Assembly: GCF_019801605.1 (NCBI RefSeq)
Contig: NZ_JAHVIT010000003.1
Location: forward strand, 1 to 64,000
Direction: 5' to 3'
Length of the DNA stretch: 64,000 bases
From: Maritimibacter alkaliphilus
GTDB taxonomy: Bacteria > Pseudomonadota > Alphaproteobacteria > Rhodobacterales > Rhodobacteraceae
Shown here one piece after another: positions 43,103 through 53,026 of the stretch. A program made the translations under genes and the position numbers. Every line of letters starts with the position of its first letter. Positions within the stretch are counted from its first letter, which is position 1. The notes beneath the pieces were generated by a model. It made no database searches. It had not been told where the DNA came from and saw only the letters and a list, made by a program, of their open reading frames with translations.

Positions 43103-44173
43103 ATGGGCCTGCCCGTCCGGGACCAGATGAAATACTGGGGTGTCGCCGCGGCGGTCTTCGTGCTGGCCCTGTGGTGGCTGGGCGACGTGATCCTGCCCTT
43201 CGTGCTGGGCGCCGCCGTCGCCTACTTCCTCGATCCGGTCGCGGACCGGCTGGAGGCCGCGGGGCTCAGCCGCGTCATGGCGACGGTGACGATCACGCTG
43301 GCCGCGATCCTGATCTTCGTGCTGATGGCGCTTCTCGTCATCCCGACCCTGATCGATCAGGCGATTTCGCTCTTCGACATGGCGCCCAAGCTCTTCGACG
43401 ATCTCCAGACCTTCATCGAGACCCGTTTCCCGGACCTGCTGCGGCAGGATTCGATCGTGCACCAGTCGCTCACCAGCATCGGTGAGACGATCCAGTCCAA
43501 GGGCGGAGAGTTGCTGAACACCGCCCTGACCTCGGTGGGCTCGCTGATCAACATCATCATGCTCTTCGTCATCGTGCCGGTGGTGGCCTTCTACCTCCTG
43601 CTCGACTGGGACCGGATGGTGGCCGACATCGACGGGCTGCTGCCGCGCGACCACGCACCCACGATCCGCAAGCTGGCCCGCCAGATCGACGGCACGCTGG
43701 CCGCCTTCATCCGCGGCATGGGCACCGTCTGCCTGATCCTCGGCACCTTCTACGCCGCGGCGCTGATGCTGGTGGGGCTCCAGTTCGGCCTCGTCGTGGG
43801 GGCCTTCGCGGGGCTGGTCACCTTCATTCCCTACGTGGGCTCGCTCACCGGCGGCGCGCTCGCCATCGGGCTGGCGCTGTTCCAGTTCTGGGGCGAATGG
43901 GTCCAGATCGCGCTGGTCGCGGGCATCTTCGTCACCGGCCAGATCGTCGAGGGCAACTTCCTGACGCCCAAGCTGGTGGGCAATTCCGTCGGCCTGCACC
44001 CGGTCTGGCTGATCTTCGCGCTCTCGGTCTTCGGCTCGCTCTTCGGCTTTGTCGGCATGCTGGTCGCGGTGCCGCTGGCCGCCGCCCTCGGCGTGCTGGC
44101 CCGCTTCATGATCGACCAGTACAAGGACAGTCGCCTCTACCGGGGCCTCGATCAGGACGACGAGGCTGCCTGA
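43103..44173 (+). CDS. AI-2E family transporter
   Basis: The 356-residue membrane protein has the eight-helix AI-2E/PerM layout, with the first helices [30 protein letters not shown], a long amphipathic periplasmic region at about 85-150, and the conserved [14 protein letters not shown] and [18 protein letters not shown] motifs. Despite the name, most members are not autoinducer exporters; some are Na+/H+ antiporters. AAGGAG precedes the ATG at 43103. It ends 1 bp before the HdaA gene, so the two are co-transcribed. Confidence 0.92.
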   Translation: MGLPVRDQMKYWGVAAAVFVLALWWLGDVILPFVLGAAVAYFLDPVADRLEAAGLSRVMATVTITLAAILIFVLMALLVIPTLIDQAISLFDMAPKLFDDLQTFIETRFPDLLRQDSIVHQSLTSIGETIQSKGGELLNTALTSVGSLINIIMLFVIVPVVAFYLLLDWDRMVADIDGLLPRDHAPTIRKLARQIDGTLAAFIRGMGTVCLILGTFYAAALMLVGLQFGLVVGAFAGLVTFIPYVGSLTGGALAIGLALFQFWGEWVQIALVAGIFVTGQIVEGNFLTPKLVGNSVGLHPVWLIFALSVFGSLFGFVGMLVAVPLAAALGVLARFMIDQYKDSRLYRGLDQDDEAA

Positions 44174-44174
44174 G

Positions 44175-44858
44175 ATGGAGCGGCAGATGAGCCTGAACCT
44201 GCCCGTGCGCACCGCAAGGGCACCGGAGGACTTCTTCACCGCCCCCTCGAATGCCATGGCCAAGGCGCTGGTGGACCTGTGGCCGCACTGGCCCGGCTCC
44301 AAGCTGGCCCTCGTGGGGCCGCGCGGCGCCGGCAAGACCCACCTCGCCCACGTCTGGGCCGCCCGCTCCGGCGCGACGATCCTGCCTGCCGATGGCCTGT
44401 CGCGCGCAGATGTGCCCATGCTGGCCCGCGGCCCCGTGGCGGTGGAGGACGTGCCCGGCATCGCCGGCGACCGCGACGCGGAGGCCGCGCTCTTCCATCT
44501 CCACAACCTCGTGCTGGCCGAGGGGCACACGCTGCTGGTCACCGGCACCGGGACGCCCGCCCGCTGGGGCCTGACCCTGCCCGACCTGCAAAGCCGGATG
44601 CAGGGCACGCAGGCCGCGGTGATCGAGGCGCCGGACGACGCGTTGCTCCAGATGATCCTGGTCAAGCTCTTCGCCGACCGGCAACTCTCGCCGCCGCCGA
44701 ACCTGCTGCCCTACCTGCTGCGCCGCATGGATCGCTCCTTCGAGAGCGCGCGGCGCGTGGTCTCGGGGCTGGATGCCTATTCGCTGGCCCGGCAACGCCC
44801 CGTCACCCGCGGCTTGGCCAAGGAGTTTCTGGACAGGGGCGAGTTGCAGGGCGCATGA
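44175..44858 (+). CDS. hdaA: HdaA-like DnaA regulatory ATPase
   Basis: The 227-residue protein resembles the AAA+ domain of DnaA without its DNA-binding domain. A clamp-binding peptide QMSLNLP (4-10) opens it, followed by Walker [10 protein letters not shown] (48-56) and a degenerate Walker B (VAVEDVPG). Hda proteins dock on the DNA-loaded sliding clamp and stimulate DnaA-ATP hydrolysis to prevent re-initiation. It sits between the AI-2E transporter gene and ppk1, which starts 63 bp on, a conserved arrangement in this order. Confidence 0.92.
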   Translation: MERQMSLNLPVRTARAPEDFFTAPSNAMAKALVDLWPHWPGSKLALVGPRGAGKTHLAHVWAARSGATILPADGLSRADVPMLARGPVAVEDVPGIAGDRDAEAALFHLHNLVLAEGHTLLVTGTGTPARWGLTLPDLQSRMQGTQAAVIEAPDDALLQMILVKLFADRQLSPPPNLLPYLLRRMDRSFESARRVVSGLDAYSLARQRPVTRGLAKEFLDRGELQGA

Positions 44859-44921
44859 TTTCGCTCTAACGACAGTCAATTCCGACATGTTTCCGTTACA
44901 GCGTTAGACCATATCAGCCCC

Positions 44922-47096
44922 ATGATTTCCGCAGACTTCCTGAACGACCCGCTCCCCGCCCCCGTCGACCTGCCCGAGCTTGACCGCGAGGGCCCGGGAC
45001 GGTTCTATAACCGTGAACTGTCGTGGCTGGGCTTCAACTGGCGGGTGCTGGAAGAGGCCGAGAACCCCCGCGTGCCGCTGCTGGAACGGCTGCGCTTCCT
45101 GTCGATCTCGGCCAACAACCTCGACGAATTCTACACCGTCCGCGTGGCGGGCCTGCGCGAACTGGCGAAAGAGGGCAACACCACCCCCGCGCAGGACGGG
45201 CTGACGCCGGTGGAACAGCTCAAGCTGATCAACGAGGACGCGCGCCAGCTGATGGAGCGCCAGCAGAAGGTGCTGGGGGTTCTGCGCGGGCTGATGCAGG
45301 AGGCCGGGATTACCGTCGTTCTGCGCGACGGGCTGACCCAGGGCGATCGCGACTACCTCGACAACATCTTCCTGATGAAGGTCTTCCCGGTGCTCTCGCC
45401 GCTGGCGATCGACCCGGCGCACCCCTTCCCCTTCATCCCGAACACCGGCTTTGCCCTCGCCCTTGCGCTGGAGCGCAAGAAGGACCGCCGCCCGCTGATG
45501 GCGCTGCTGCCGATCCCGCACCAGATCGACCGCTTCGTGCCCCTGCCCTCCGAAGGGGGGCAGAACCGTTTCCTGCCGCTGGAGGAGCTGCTGCTCGAGA
45601 ACATCGAGCAGCTCTTCCCCGGCTACCGGACCACGGGCCATTGCGCCTTCCGCGTGCTGCGCGACAGCGACCTCGAGGTCGAGGAGGAGGCCGAGGACCT
45701 CGTGCGCGAGTTCGAGACCGCCCTGAAGCGCCGCCGCCGCGGCGAGGTGGTGCGGCTCAAGATCTCGGCCAACGCACCGGATGCGCTGAAGTCCATGATC
45801 ATGCGCGAGCTCCACGTCCACGAGGACGAGGTGGTCGAGGTCGACGGCATGATCGGCATCGCCATGCTCTCGGAGCTGGTGCTCGACAGTCGGCCCGACC
45901 TGCTGTGGCCCTCCTTCGCGCCGCGGGTGCCGGAACGGGTGCAGGACCACGACGGCGACATGTTCGCGGCGATCCGCCAGAAGGATATGCTGCTGCACCA
46001 CCCCTACGAGACCTTCGACATGGTGGTCCGCTTCCTGCGACAGGCCGCCAGCGACCCGGACGTGGTGGCGATCAAGCAGACGCTCTACCGGACCTCCAAG
46101 AACTCCCCCATCGTCGAGGCGCTCTGCGAGGCGGCGGAAGAGGGCAAGTCGGTCACGGCGCTGGTGGAACTGAAGGCCCGTTTCGACGAGGCCGCCAACA
46201 TCCGCCAGTCGCGCCGGCTGGAACGCTCGGGCGCCCACGTGGTCTATGGCTTCGTCGACTGGAAGACCCACGCCAAGGTCTCGACCGTGGTGCGCCGCGA
46301 GGGCGACAACCTCGTGACCTACACCCACTACGGCACCGGCAACTACCACCCGATCACGGCGCGGATCTACACCGACCTCAGCTTCTTCACCTGCGACGCG
46401 GCGCTTGGCCGCGATGCGACGAAGATGTTCAACTACCTCTCCGGCTACGTGCTGCCCGAGAAGCTGGAGAACATCTCGATCTCGCCCCACTGGATGAAGG
46501 ACGACCTGATCGAGATGATCGAGGCCGAGGCCGAGAATGCCCGCGCGGGCCGTCCGGCCGTGATCTGGGCCAAGATGAACTCGCTGATCGAACCCAAGAT
46601 CATCGACGCGCTCTATGCCGCCTCTCAGGCGGGGGTCGAGATCGACCTCGTGATCCGGGGCATCTGCGGGCTGCGCCCCGGCATCAAGGGGCTGAGCGAG
46701 AACATCCGGGTGAAATCCATCGTCGGGCGCTTCCTCGAACATTCGCGGATCGTGTGCTTCGGCAACGGCCACGGGCTGCCGCATCAGAAAGCGCGGGTGT
46801 TCTTCTCCTCCGCCGACTGGATGAGCCGGAACCTGAACCGCCGGGTCGAAACGCTGGTGGAGGTGACCAATCCCACCGTGAAAGCGCAGATCACCAGCCA
46901 GATCATGGCCGCAAACCTGCACGATCAGGCACAGAGCTGGGTCATGCAGCCGGACGGGAAATTCCTGCGGGCGGAGCTGCCCGAGGATGCCTTCGCCTTC
47001 AACTGCCACCGCTTCTTCATGGAAAACCCCTCGCTCTCGGGCCGGGGCTCGGCGGGGGCCTCCGACGTGCCACAGCTGACACACGAGCGGAACTGA
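44922..47096 (+). CDS. ppk1: Polyphosphate kinase 1
   Basis: The 724-residue enzyme makes long-chain polyphosphate from ATP reversibly. The four-domain layout is evident from [22 protein letters not shown] at the N-terminus, [35 protein letters not shown], the conserved KQTLYRTS, and the HYGTGNYHP segment with the phosphorylated His. [15 protein letters not shown] and [14 protein letters not shown] follow. It is followed by the exopolyphosphatase gene, so synthesis and breakdown are encoded together. Confidence 0.96.
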   Translation: MISADFLNDPLPAPVDLPELDREGPGRFYNRELSWLGFNWRVLEEAENPRVPLLERLRFLSISANNLDEFYTVRVAGLRELAKEGNTTPAQDGLTPVEQLKLINEDARQLMERQQKVLGVLRGLMQEAGITVVLRDGLTQGDRDYLDNIFLMKVFPVLSPLAIDPAHPFPFIPNTGFALALALERKKDRRPLMALLPIPHQIDRFVPLPSEGGQNRFLPLEELLLENIEQLFPGYRTTGHCAFRVLRDSDLEVEEEAEDLVREFETALKRRRRGEVVRLKISANAPDALKSMIMRELHVHEDEVVEVDGMIGIAMLSELVLDSRPDLLWPSFAPRVPERVQDHDGDMFAAIRQKDMLLHHPYETFDMVVRFLRQAASDPDVVAIKQTLYRTSKNSPIVEALCEAAEEGKSVTALVELKARFDEAANIRQSRRLERSGAHVVYGFVDWKTHAKVSTVVRREGDNLVTYTHYGTGNYHPITARIYTDLSFFTCDAALGRDATKMFNYLSGYVLPEKLENISISPHWMKDDLIEMIEAEAENARAGRPAVIWAKMNSLIEPKIIDALYAASQAGVEIDLVIRGICGLRPGIKGLSENIRVKSIVGRFLEHSRIVCFGNGHGLPHQKARVFFSSADWMSRNLNRRVETLVEVTNPTVKAQITSQIMAANLHDQAQSWVMQPDGKFLRAELPEDAFAFNCHRFFMENPSLSGRGSAGASDVPQLTHERN

Positions 47097-47151
47097 CACG
47101 GCTGCGTGACGGTTGACCGGGAGAGGCCGCGCCCCGCATAAGGGTCTGGCC

Positions 47152-47181
47152 TGACGTGGGTTAGAATGACGTGGGTTAGAA
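47152..47181. repeat. Exact 15-bp tandem duplication between ppk1 and ppx
   Basis: TGACGTGGGTTAGAA occurs twice without a spacer (47152-47166 and 47167-47181), starting 13 bp upstream of the ppx ATG at the right copy. It places a duplicated block just in front of the ppx ribosome-binding site (GGAAAG). It may be a slippage product or a duplicated control site. Confidence 0.85.
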
Positions 47182-47194
47182 GACGGAAAGAGCC

Positions 47195-48751
47195 ATGGAC
47201 GCCAACAACGAACCCGCCGCACATGCCGGTGAGCCGGATTGGGGCCCCTTCGGTCGGCCGCTCTTCAACGATGCCGCCGCGCGCGCGCTCAGCCGCGTGG
47301 GCGTGGTGGACGTGGGCTCGAACTCCGTCCGGCTCGTGGTCTTCGACGGGGCGGCCCGCTCGCCGGCCTATTTCTACAATGAAAAGATCATGTGCGCCCT
47401 CGGCGCGGGCCTGTCCGACACCGGACGGCTGAACCCCGAGGGCCGCCGCCGCGCGCTTGCCGCGATCCACCGGTTCCAGCTGCTGGCCCGCGGCATGGGG
47501 GCCACGCCCCTGACCGCCGTCGCCACCGCTGCCGTGCGCGAGGCCGAGGACGGCGCCGATTTCGTGGCCGAGGTCGAGAAGCAGACCGGCGTCCGCGTCC
47601 ATGTCATCGACGGCAAGCAGGAGGCGCGGCTTTCGGCGCAGGGCGTCCTGCTGGGCTGGCCCGGGGCCTACGGGCTGATCTGCGACATCGGCGGCTCCTC
47701 CATGGAACTGGCCGAGATCGCGGGCGGCGAAGTGGGCCGGGCCGAAACCTCGGCGCTCGGGCCACTGAAGCTGGCCGACGTGAAGGGCGGCAAGAAGGGC
47801 CGCCGCGCCCACATCAAGGCCGAGATCGCCAAGCTGCAGGAAGCGCTCGGCGCACAGCGCAACCGGATGTTCCTCGTCGGTGGCTCGTGGCGGGCGATCG
47901 CGCGGATCGACATGGAGCGGCAGGGCTACCCAATGCACGTCCTGCACGAGTACCGGATGACCGCGACCTCGGTCCGCGAGACGGTAAAATTCATCGAGGA
48001 AAGCGACACCTCCGACCTGCGCAGCCGCTGCGGGATTTCCGCGGCCCGGATGTCCCTCGTGCCGCTGGCGGCCGAGGTTCTGCTGGAGGTCGTGCGCGCC
48101 TTCCGGCCCTATGACATCGCGATTTCCTCCTACGGGATCCGCGAGGGGCTGCTTTACGGCCAGATGCCGCAGGCGCTGCGCGACCGCGACCCGCTGATCG
48201 AGGCGGCGCGGTTCTCCGACAACAAGGACAGCCGCATCCCCGGCTTCGGGCGGGTGCTCTATACCTTCATCAAGCCACTCTTCAACGGCGCCAAGCCCGA
48301 GAAGCAGCGCCTCGTGAAGGCCGCCTGCCTGATGCATGACGTGAACTGGCGTGCCCATCCCGACTACCGGGCCGAGGTCTGCTTCGAGACCGCCACCCGT
48401 GCCAACCTCGGCGGCATGAACCACCCCGAACGGGTCTTCCTCGGCGTGGCCCTGCTGCACCGCTACAAGAACAAGCGCTCGGGCACCCATTTCGAGAACC
48501 TCTACGACTTCCTCGACGAGAAGGAATTGCTGCAGGCGGAGGTTCTGGGCAAGGCGATGCGCTTTGGCGCGATGCTGTGGCTGGAGAAGGACGCCGATCC
48601 GGGCGAGCTGGTCTGGCAGCCCAAGAAGCGGCACCTGACGCTGAAGCTCAGCCGCGCGGCCTGGCCGCTCTTCGGGGAAGTGGCGCAGGCGCGTTTTGCC
48701 TCGCTGGCCTCCTCGCTGAACGCGACGACGCAGATCGACGTGCGGGACTGA
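47195..48751 (+). CDS. ppx: Exopolyphosphatase, Ppx/GppA family
   Basis: The 518-residue protein begins with the actin-like ATPase fold: VGVVDVGSNSVRLVVFDG for the phosphate loop, AVATAAVREAEDG, and CDIGGSSMELAEI for the second phosphate loop. A C-terminal HD-type helical region (LVKAACLMHDVNWRAHPDYR) follows. It removes terminal phosphates from polyphosphate, and some homologues hydrolyse pppGpp. It forms a pair with ppk1, separated by 98 bp that include a tandem duplication. Confidence 0.94.
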   Translation: MDANNEPAAHAGEPDWGPFGRPLFNDAAARALSRVGVVDVGSNSVRLVVFDGAARSPAYFYNEKIMCALGAGLSDTGRLNPEGRRRALAAIHRFQLLARGMGATPLTAVATAAVREAEDGADFVAEVEKQTGVRVHVIDGKQEARLSAQGVLLGWPGAYGLICDIGGSSMELAEIAGGEVGRAETSALGPLKLADVKGGKKGRRAHIKAEIAKLQEALGAQRNRMFLVGGSWRAIARIDMERQGYPMHVLHEYRMTATSVRETVKFIEESDTSDLRSRCGISAARMSLVPLAAEVLLEVVRAFRPYDIAISSYGIREGLLYGQMPQALRDRDPLIEAARFSDNKDSRIPGFGRVLYTFIKPLFNGAKPEKQRLVKAACLMHDVNWRAHPDYRAEVCFETATRANLGGMNHPERVFLGVALLHRYKNKRSGTHFENLYDFLDEKELLQAEVLGKAMRFGAMLWLEKDADPGELVWQPKKRHLTLKLSRAAWPLFGEVAQARFASLASSLNATTQIDVRD

Positions 48752-48857
48752 GCCCGCAGGTCAGTGCGGAGGACAGCGGTAGGCCGGAGGGGACGCCCCT
48801 GCCGACGCAGCGGTCGGTCTTCACCGTGTCGGCGTCTTGTCGCCGCGCAATAGCAGA

Positions 48858-49271
48858 TCAGAGGTCGATCGGCCCGCTTTCCGTCCCGGGCTCCACGTCG
48901 GGCTCTTCGCCCGGCTGGCGCTTGCGCAGGATGATGTCGCCGTTCGGCAGCACCTCGGGCTTGTGGTACTGGCTGAAGTCCTTGATGTCGCCCATCAGGT
49001 CACGGAATGCCGGGCCCATCTCCTCCATGAAGGACTTCATGCCCGGCCCCACGTCGCGGGCCCAATCCTCGAGCCCCTCGATGGCGGGCGCCATCTCGTC
49101 GCGCAGGCCCCGGAAGAAGAGCTGCGCCCCCCGTCCCATAAGGCCCGCGCCGTCCTCGGCCTCTTCCATCTCGGGCGTCGGATCGGGTTCGACGATCTCG
49201 GCCACGCCGGGACCGGGCAGCAGGGCAAGCCCCATGACAAGGGACAGCGGAAGCGTCAGGCAATGTCTCAT
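48858..49271 (-). CDS. Small acidic secreted protein, unknown function
   Basis: The 137-residue protein has a Sec signal peptide (HCLTLPLSLVMGLALLPGPGVA) and a strongly acidic mature part. A helical segment DEMAPAIEGLEDWARDVGPGMKSFMEEMGP is followed by KPEVLPNGDIILRKR. I recall similar short periplasmic proteins in Rhodobacterales without known function. It converges on ppx and is 39 bp downstream of the EEP-family gene on the same strand. Confidence 0.75.
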   Translation of the reverse strand: MRHCLTLPLSLVMGLALLPGPGVAEIVEPDPTPEMEEAEDGAGLMGRGAQLFFRGLRDEMAPAIEGLEDWARDVGPGMKSFMEEMGPAFRDLMGDIKDFSQYHKPEVLPNGDIILRKRQPGEEPDVEPGTESGPIDL

Positions 49272-49310
49272 GGGCTCAATATAGGCCCGCCCCCTGCCCG
49301 CGCATAGACC

Positions 49311-50336
49311 CTAGAGGTCGATATCCAGCGTGACCGGGAAGTGATCCGAGGCCATGAGCAAGGCATCGCGCAGCTCCGGCTTGGACCAGCAGGCGGGATC
49401 GTCGAAGGGATGCCAGATCCGCCACTTCGGATGTTTCGCCCTGAGCGTGGGCGAGATCATGATGTAGTCGAGCAGCGCCTGCAGGTAACGGTGCTCGCTC
49501 TCGATCCAGAACCGGGCCGAGGTCGGCGCGGCATTCAGCTTCGCGGCGAGTGCCCGGCGGGCATTGGGATCGAATATCTGCAACTCCCCCGGCAGCCCCA
49601 TCAGGATTTCGACCGAGGAGCGCCCGAAGAGATGTTCGAATTCATCAAGGCCGGGACCATCGTTGAGGTCCCCCATCAGCATCAGCGGCGTGCCCTCGGC
49701 CAGATGGGCCGCGATCCGCTGGCGCAGCCAGATCGCCTGCGCCAGCTGCTTGCGCCGGTTCGCGATCGAGAGCCGCATGACATCGTCCTCGCTCACCGCG
49801 CCATGGGGCGCCTTGGACTTCAGGTGCGCCCCGATCATGCGGAACTCGAACCCGCCCATGGTGCGCACCGCCAGTTCCAGCGGCGGCTTGGAAAACCGCA
49901 CGAGGTCCTCCGTCGCGTCGATGTCGAGGTCGATCCGGAACACCCCGTCGAAGCGCGGCGCCTCGCTCGCGCCCTTCTTGCCCGTGGGGTCGCCCTGCGG
50001 ATCGTGGCACACGTCCATCAGGTAGGGATCGTAGAGCAGCGCGATTTCCTGCTGCGTGTCGTTGGGAAAGCCGATGATCGCCGACTTCGCCCGCAGGTCG
50101 AAGGCCCGGGCGAAGGTCTCCAGCGCGGGGACGGAGGCCCGGCGGGAGTTCTGGTCCGGGGCCTCGATCACCATGATCGCATCGGCATCGAGCGCGGTGA
50201 ACACGAGGCCGAGCGCCTCGATCTGCTGCGCGCGGGTGATGTCATGCCGGGCGGACCAGCGATCATCCATCAAGAGCCCACCCTGATCGTCAAAGAGCGC
50301 GTTGAACCACTCGACGTTGTAGGTGGCGATCCGCAT
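49311..50336 (-). CDS. Endonuclease/exonuclease/phosphatase (EEP) family protein
   Basis: The 341-residue protein has the EEP signature order: TYNVEWFNALF with Asn, VIEAPDQN with the metal Glu, MIGAHLKSKAP, MGDLNDGPG with Asp-x-Asn, and the terminal ASDHFPV with the catalytic Asp-His. Family activities range from DNA repair nucleases to lipid phosphatases. There is no leader, so the action is cytoplasmic. The start overlaps the DjlA-like gene by a single base (TGATG), indicating translational coupling. Confidence 0.9.
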   Translation of the reverse strand: MRIATYNVEWFNALFDDQGGLLMDDRWSARHDITRAQQIEALGLVFTALDADAIMVIEAPDQNSRRASVPALETFARAFDLRAKSAIIGFPNDTQQEIALLYDPYLMDVCHDPQGDPTGKKGASEAPRFDGVFRIDLDIDATEDLVRFSKPPLELAVRTMGGFEFRMIGAHLKSKAPHGAVSEDDVMRLSIANRRKQLAQAIWLRQRIAAHLAEGTPLMLMGDLNDGPGLDEFEHLFGRSSVEILMGLPGELQIFDPNARRALAAKLNAAPTSARFWIESEHRYLQALLDYIMISPTLRAKHPKWRIWHPFDDPACWSKPELRDALLMASDHFPVTLDIDL

Positions 50337-51028
50337 CAGGCCGGCTGTCGGCTGGCCTGTATCTCTTCCCAGGCACGGTTGATGTCGACCATGCGCTTCT
50401 CGGCCATCTTGATGGCCTCCTCGGGCACGCCGCGGGCGATCATCTGGTCAGGGTGGCTCTCGCGCACCGCGCGACGCCACGCCTTGCGGGCATCGGCCAT
50501 GGTGGCGCCCGGTTCCAGCCCCAGCACCGCATAGGGATCGCAGCAGCGCGCGACGCCGGGCGCGAAGCGCTCGCGCAGCACCCGGAACTCCGCATCCGGC
50601 AGGCCGAAGATGCGCGACACGCTGAGCAGGAATTCGTCCTCCAGCGGGTTGTAGTGCCCGTCTGCCACGGCGATGTGAAAGAGCCCCTCCATCAGGTCAA
50701 GCAGCGTACCGCGCTGGTCGCGGAACATCTCGGCGATACGGCGGGCATAGACCTCGTAGCCCGCCACGTCCTGCCGGGCGAGGTTGAAGACACGGGCCGC
50801 GTCGGCCTCGTCCTCGCGGGCGATCTGGAACACCTCGCGGAAGGCCGTGACCTCGTCGCGGGTGACCATGCCATCGGCCTTGGCCATCTTGGCCGAGAGC
50901 GCGATGACCGCGATGGTGAAGGCGACCGAGCGTTCGGGCGGGGTGCGCAGACGGTCGAAGACCTCGCTCAGGGGTTCCCCCCCGGCCAGGGCCTTCAGCG
51001 CTTCCTTGATGCGGGACCAGACAGACAT
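50336..51028 (-). CDS. DjlA-like co-chaperone (TerB plus J domain)
   Basis: The 230-residue protein has an N-terminal TerB-like helical domain (about 30-150, AVIALSAKMAKADGMVTRDEV, then LFHIAVADGHYNPLEDEFL). A C-terminal J domain has DPYAVLGLEPGATMADARKAWRRAV and the essential HPD in SHPDQM. It should stimulate DnaK ATPase. Unlike E. coli DjlA there is no N-terminal membrane helix. It is translationally coupled to the EEP gene by a one-base overlap. Confidence 0.92.
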   Translation of the reverse strand: MSVWSRIKEALKALAGGEPLSEVFDRLRTPPERSVAFTIAVIALSAKMAKADGMVTRDEVTAFREVFQIAREDEADAARVFNLARQDVAGYEVYARRIAEMFRDQRGTLLDLMEGLFHIAVADGHYNPLEDEFLLSVSRIFGLPDAEFRVLRERFAPGVARCCDPYAVLGLEPGATMADARKAWRRAVRESHPDQMIARGVPEEAIKMAEKRMVDINRAWEEIQASRQPA

Positions 51029-51090
51029 GGCACCATCCTATCGGCTGCGATCCCCGCTGTCAGTGCGGCATCGCAGAATGTGTCAAGGAA

Positions 51091-51588
51091 TCACAAGATT
51101 TTTTGCATCAGAACAAGGTCGAGCCAGCGGTCGAACTTGCGCCCCGATTGCGGCATCCGCCCGACGTGGTCATAGCCAAGCGCCGCGTGGAAGGCGATGC
51201 CGATCTCGTTCTCGCCACTGACGCCGGCCACCATCGTATGGGCCCCGGCGGCGCGGGCGTGGTCCTCGACCGCCGCCATCAGCGCACGGCCCACGCCCCG
51301 GCCCCGCGCCTGCGGGCCGAGGATGATCGTATGCTCCATCGCGTGCACATAGCCGTCGCCGCCGCGGAACTGGTCGTAGGTGGCAAAGCCCAGCATCTCG
51401 CCCGCCTCTTCGGCCACGAAGAACTCCCGGCCGCGGGCGCGGCGGCCCTCGACATACTCGACCAGCGTCGCGGGCGTCTTCAGCTCGCTGGCGAAGGTGA
51501 TCGTGGTTTCACGGATGACCGGCGTCCAGATCGCGAGGATCGCATCGGTGTCGGCAGGCAGGGCGGCGGGGCGCAGGGTGATCGTCAT
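51091..51588 (-). CDS. GNAT acetyltransferase, phosphinothricin acetyltransferase-like
   Basis: The start at 51588 (MTITLRPAALPADTDAI) gives 165 residues. The features are those of the Pat/Bar-like branch: IWTPVIRETTITFASE near the N-terminus, EHTIILGPQARGRGVGRALM with the acetyl-CoA loop, and AGVSGENEIGIAFHAALGYDHVGRMPQSGRKF. Many homologues acetylate methionine derivatives or the herbicide analogue. The longer frame to 51852 is rejected because its extra N-terminus is unlike the family. Confidence 0.9.
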   Translation of the reverse strand: MTITLRPAALPADTDAILAIWTPVIRETTITFASELKTPATLVEYVEGRRARGREFFVAEEAGEMLGFATYDQFRGGDGYVHAMEHTIILGPQARGRGVGRALMAAVEDHARAAGAHTMVAGVSGENEIGIAFHAALGYDHVGRMPQSGRKFDRWLDLVLMQKIL

Positions 51589-51887
51589 GGCGGGCCTCGG
51601 TGGTTTGCCCCTTCCTCCGCCCAAGGCGCGCCAAGGGCAAGGGCGAACCGCGCGGAAAGCCCCGGGCGGTCCCGCCAACGGCCCCGTTATGCCAGCCGGG
51701 TGCCGCACGGGCGGGCACCACGGGGACACCGGGCAGGCCACGGACCCGCCCGCGCAACCGCGACTGTGCAGGGCTGCACGAAGGACGTGGCAGGAAATCC
51801 GCGGCCCGATGCTTGACCTTGGCCCGGATCCGCACGAAGTCGTGGCAGGCACCGCGCAGAGAGGCGCGCAGCCAGAGGAAGGACGAG

Positions 51888-52388
51888 ATGACCGAGCAGA
51901 CCGACCCGATCCGGACAGAGGTCTACCGCGAAGGCATGGCCCGCATGGGGGCGGCCATCACGGTGCTGACCACCGATGGCCCGGCGGGCAAGCACGGGAT
52001 GACCGCCTCTGCCGTCTGTTCGGTGACAGACACGCCCCCGACCCTGCTGATCTGCGTGAACCGCACGTCGCGCAGCCACGACATCATCCAGCAGAACGGC
52101 GTCGTGGCGGTCAACGTGCTGGCCGGGCGGCATCAGGCCCTGTCCACCGCCTTCGCGGGCAAGGGCGACGCCGACCGGTTCGACACCGGCGACTGGCGCT
52201 CGCTGGCCACCGGCGCCCCGGTGCTGGCCGATGCCTCGGTCGCCTTCGACTGCAAGATCACCGACAGCAGCCCCGTCGGCTCCCACACCGTCTTCTTCTG
52301 CGAGGTGCAGGCGATGGAGCTGGCCGAAGGTCAGGCCGAGACGCTGATCTGGTTCGGCCGCGATTTTCACGCGCTCAAGGCACTCTGA
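51888..52388 (+). CDS. HpaC-type flavin reductase
   Basis: The 166-residue split-barrel protein shows YREGMARMGAAITVLTTDGP, GMTASAVCSVTDTPPTLLICVN for FMN binding, NVLAGRHQALSTAFAGKG, and the C-terminal TLIWFGRDFHAL. It should use NAD(P)H to supply reduced flavin to a two-component monooxygenase such as HpaB. No monooxygenase gene is in the window. It converges on the MarR gene with an 18-bp gap. AGAGGAAGG precedes the ATG at 51888. About 300 bp of gene-free G+C-rich DNA lies upstream. Confidence 0.9.
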   Translation: MTEQTDPIRTEVYREGMARMGAAITVLTTDGPAGKHGMTASAVCSVTDTPPTLLICVNRTSRSHDIIQQNGVVAVNVLAGRHQALSTAFAGKGDADRFDTGDWRSLATGAPVLADASVAFDCKITDSSPVGSHTVFFCEVQAMELAEGQAETLIWFGRDFHALKAL

Positions 52389-52406
52389 GGCGTGCCGGGC
52401 GCGGGA

Positions 52407-52874
52407 TCAGAGATCGCCCAGCCGGTGAAACACCCGCTCCGTCAGGCCGTTGAGCAGCTGACGCTCCTCCACCGTGAGGTCCGAGAAGGCCGCCTCGAAG
52501 ACACCGTCCGCGATCGCCCGCGCCTCGCGCCGCTTGGCGTCCCCCTTGGCGGTCAGCGCGACCTCGGTCACGCGGCCATCCGTGGGCCGCGACCGCGTCG
52601 TCACCAGCCCGTCCGCCACCATGCGCTGAATGATCTTCGTCGCCGTGTTCAGCTTGATGATGCAGACATCGGCAATCTCGGAGACACTCAGATGCTCGTC
52701 CTCGTAGAGCGACATGAGCACCCGCCAGCGGGGCACGTCCAGCCCCATGGGCTTGAGCCGCTTCTCCAACGCCATGAAATAGCGGGCGGATGTGCGGGTG
52801 ATCCAGTAGAAAGGCCACTCGGTCTTGCGGAATTGCCCTTCCATTCCAGTCGCGTCGTCTGGCAGGCTAGTCAT
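52407..52874 (-). CDS. MarR-family transcriptional regulator (HpaR-like)
   Basis: The start at 52874 (MTSLPDDATGMEGQF) gives 155 residues; the alternative at 52958 would place the palindrome at 52949 inside the gene. The winged HTH is recognised by RWRVLMSLYEDEHLSVSEIADVCIIKLNTATKIIQRMVADGLV and the wing by RSRPTDGRVTEVALTAKG. Homologues repress aromatic catabolic genes and respond to phenolic acids. It is divergent from the TRAP transporter operon, and a TGCA-centred palindrome lies between them, so it is the likely repressor of that operon. Confidence 0.88.
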   Translation of the reverse strand: MTSLPDDATGMEGQFRKTEWPFYWITRTSARYFMALEKRLKPMGLDVPRWRVLMSLYEDEHLSVSEIADVCIIKLNTATKIIQRMVADGLVTTRSRPTDGRVTEVALTAKGDAKRREARAIADGVFEAAFSDLTVEERQLLNGLTERVFHRLGDL

Positions 52875-52948
52875 TATGCCTCTTTTCTTGTCCAAGATTT
52901 CCGCTTCTTTAGGCAACGCGGCCCTGCGATGCGAGAGTGTCTTGGCGG

Positions 52949-52962
52949 TTATATGCAAATAA
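52949..52962. promoter_or_regulatory. Candidate MarR operator between marR and dctP
   Basis: TTATATGCAAATAA matches its own reverse complement at 12 of 14 positions and is centred on TGCA, as many MarR-family operators are. It lies 65 bp upstream of the dctP ATG and 75 bp upstream of the marR ATG. Binding is inferred. Confidence 0.6.
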
Positions 52963-53026
52963 GAAGAATGTTCATGTGAATTCCGGAGCTTTCACTCCGC
53001 ACGACCTCAACAACAGGGAAAGAAAA

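Noticed and set aside
42947-44665. Extension of the proS reading frame by 573 codons upstream
   Set aside because: The extension covers the AI-2E transporter and hdaA genes on the other strand and has no similarity to synthetases; ProS normally starts at MRLSRYF.
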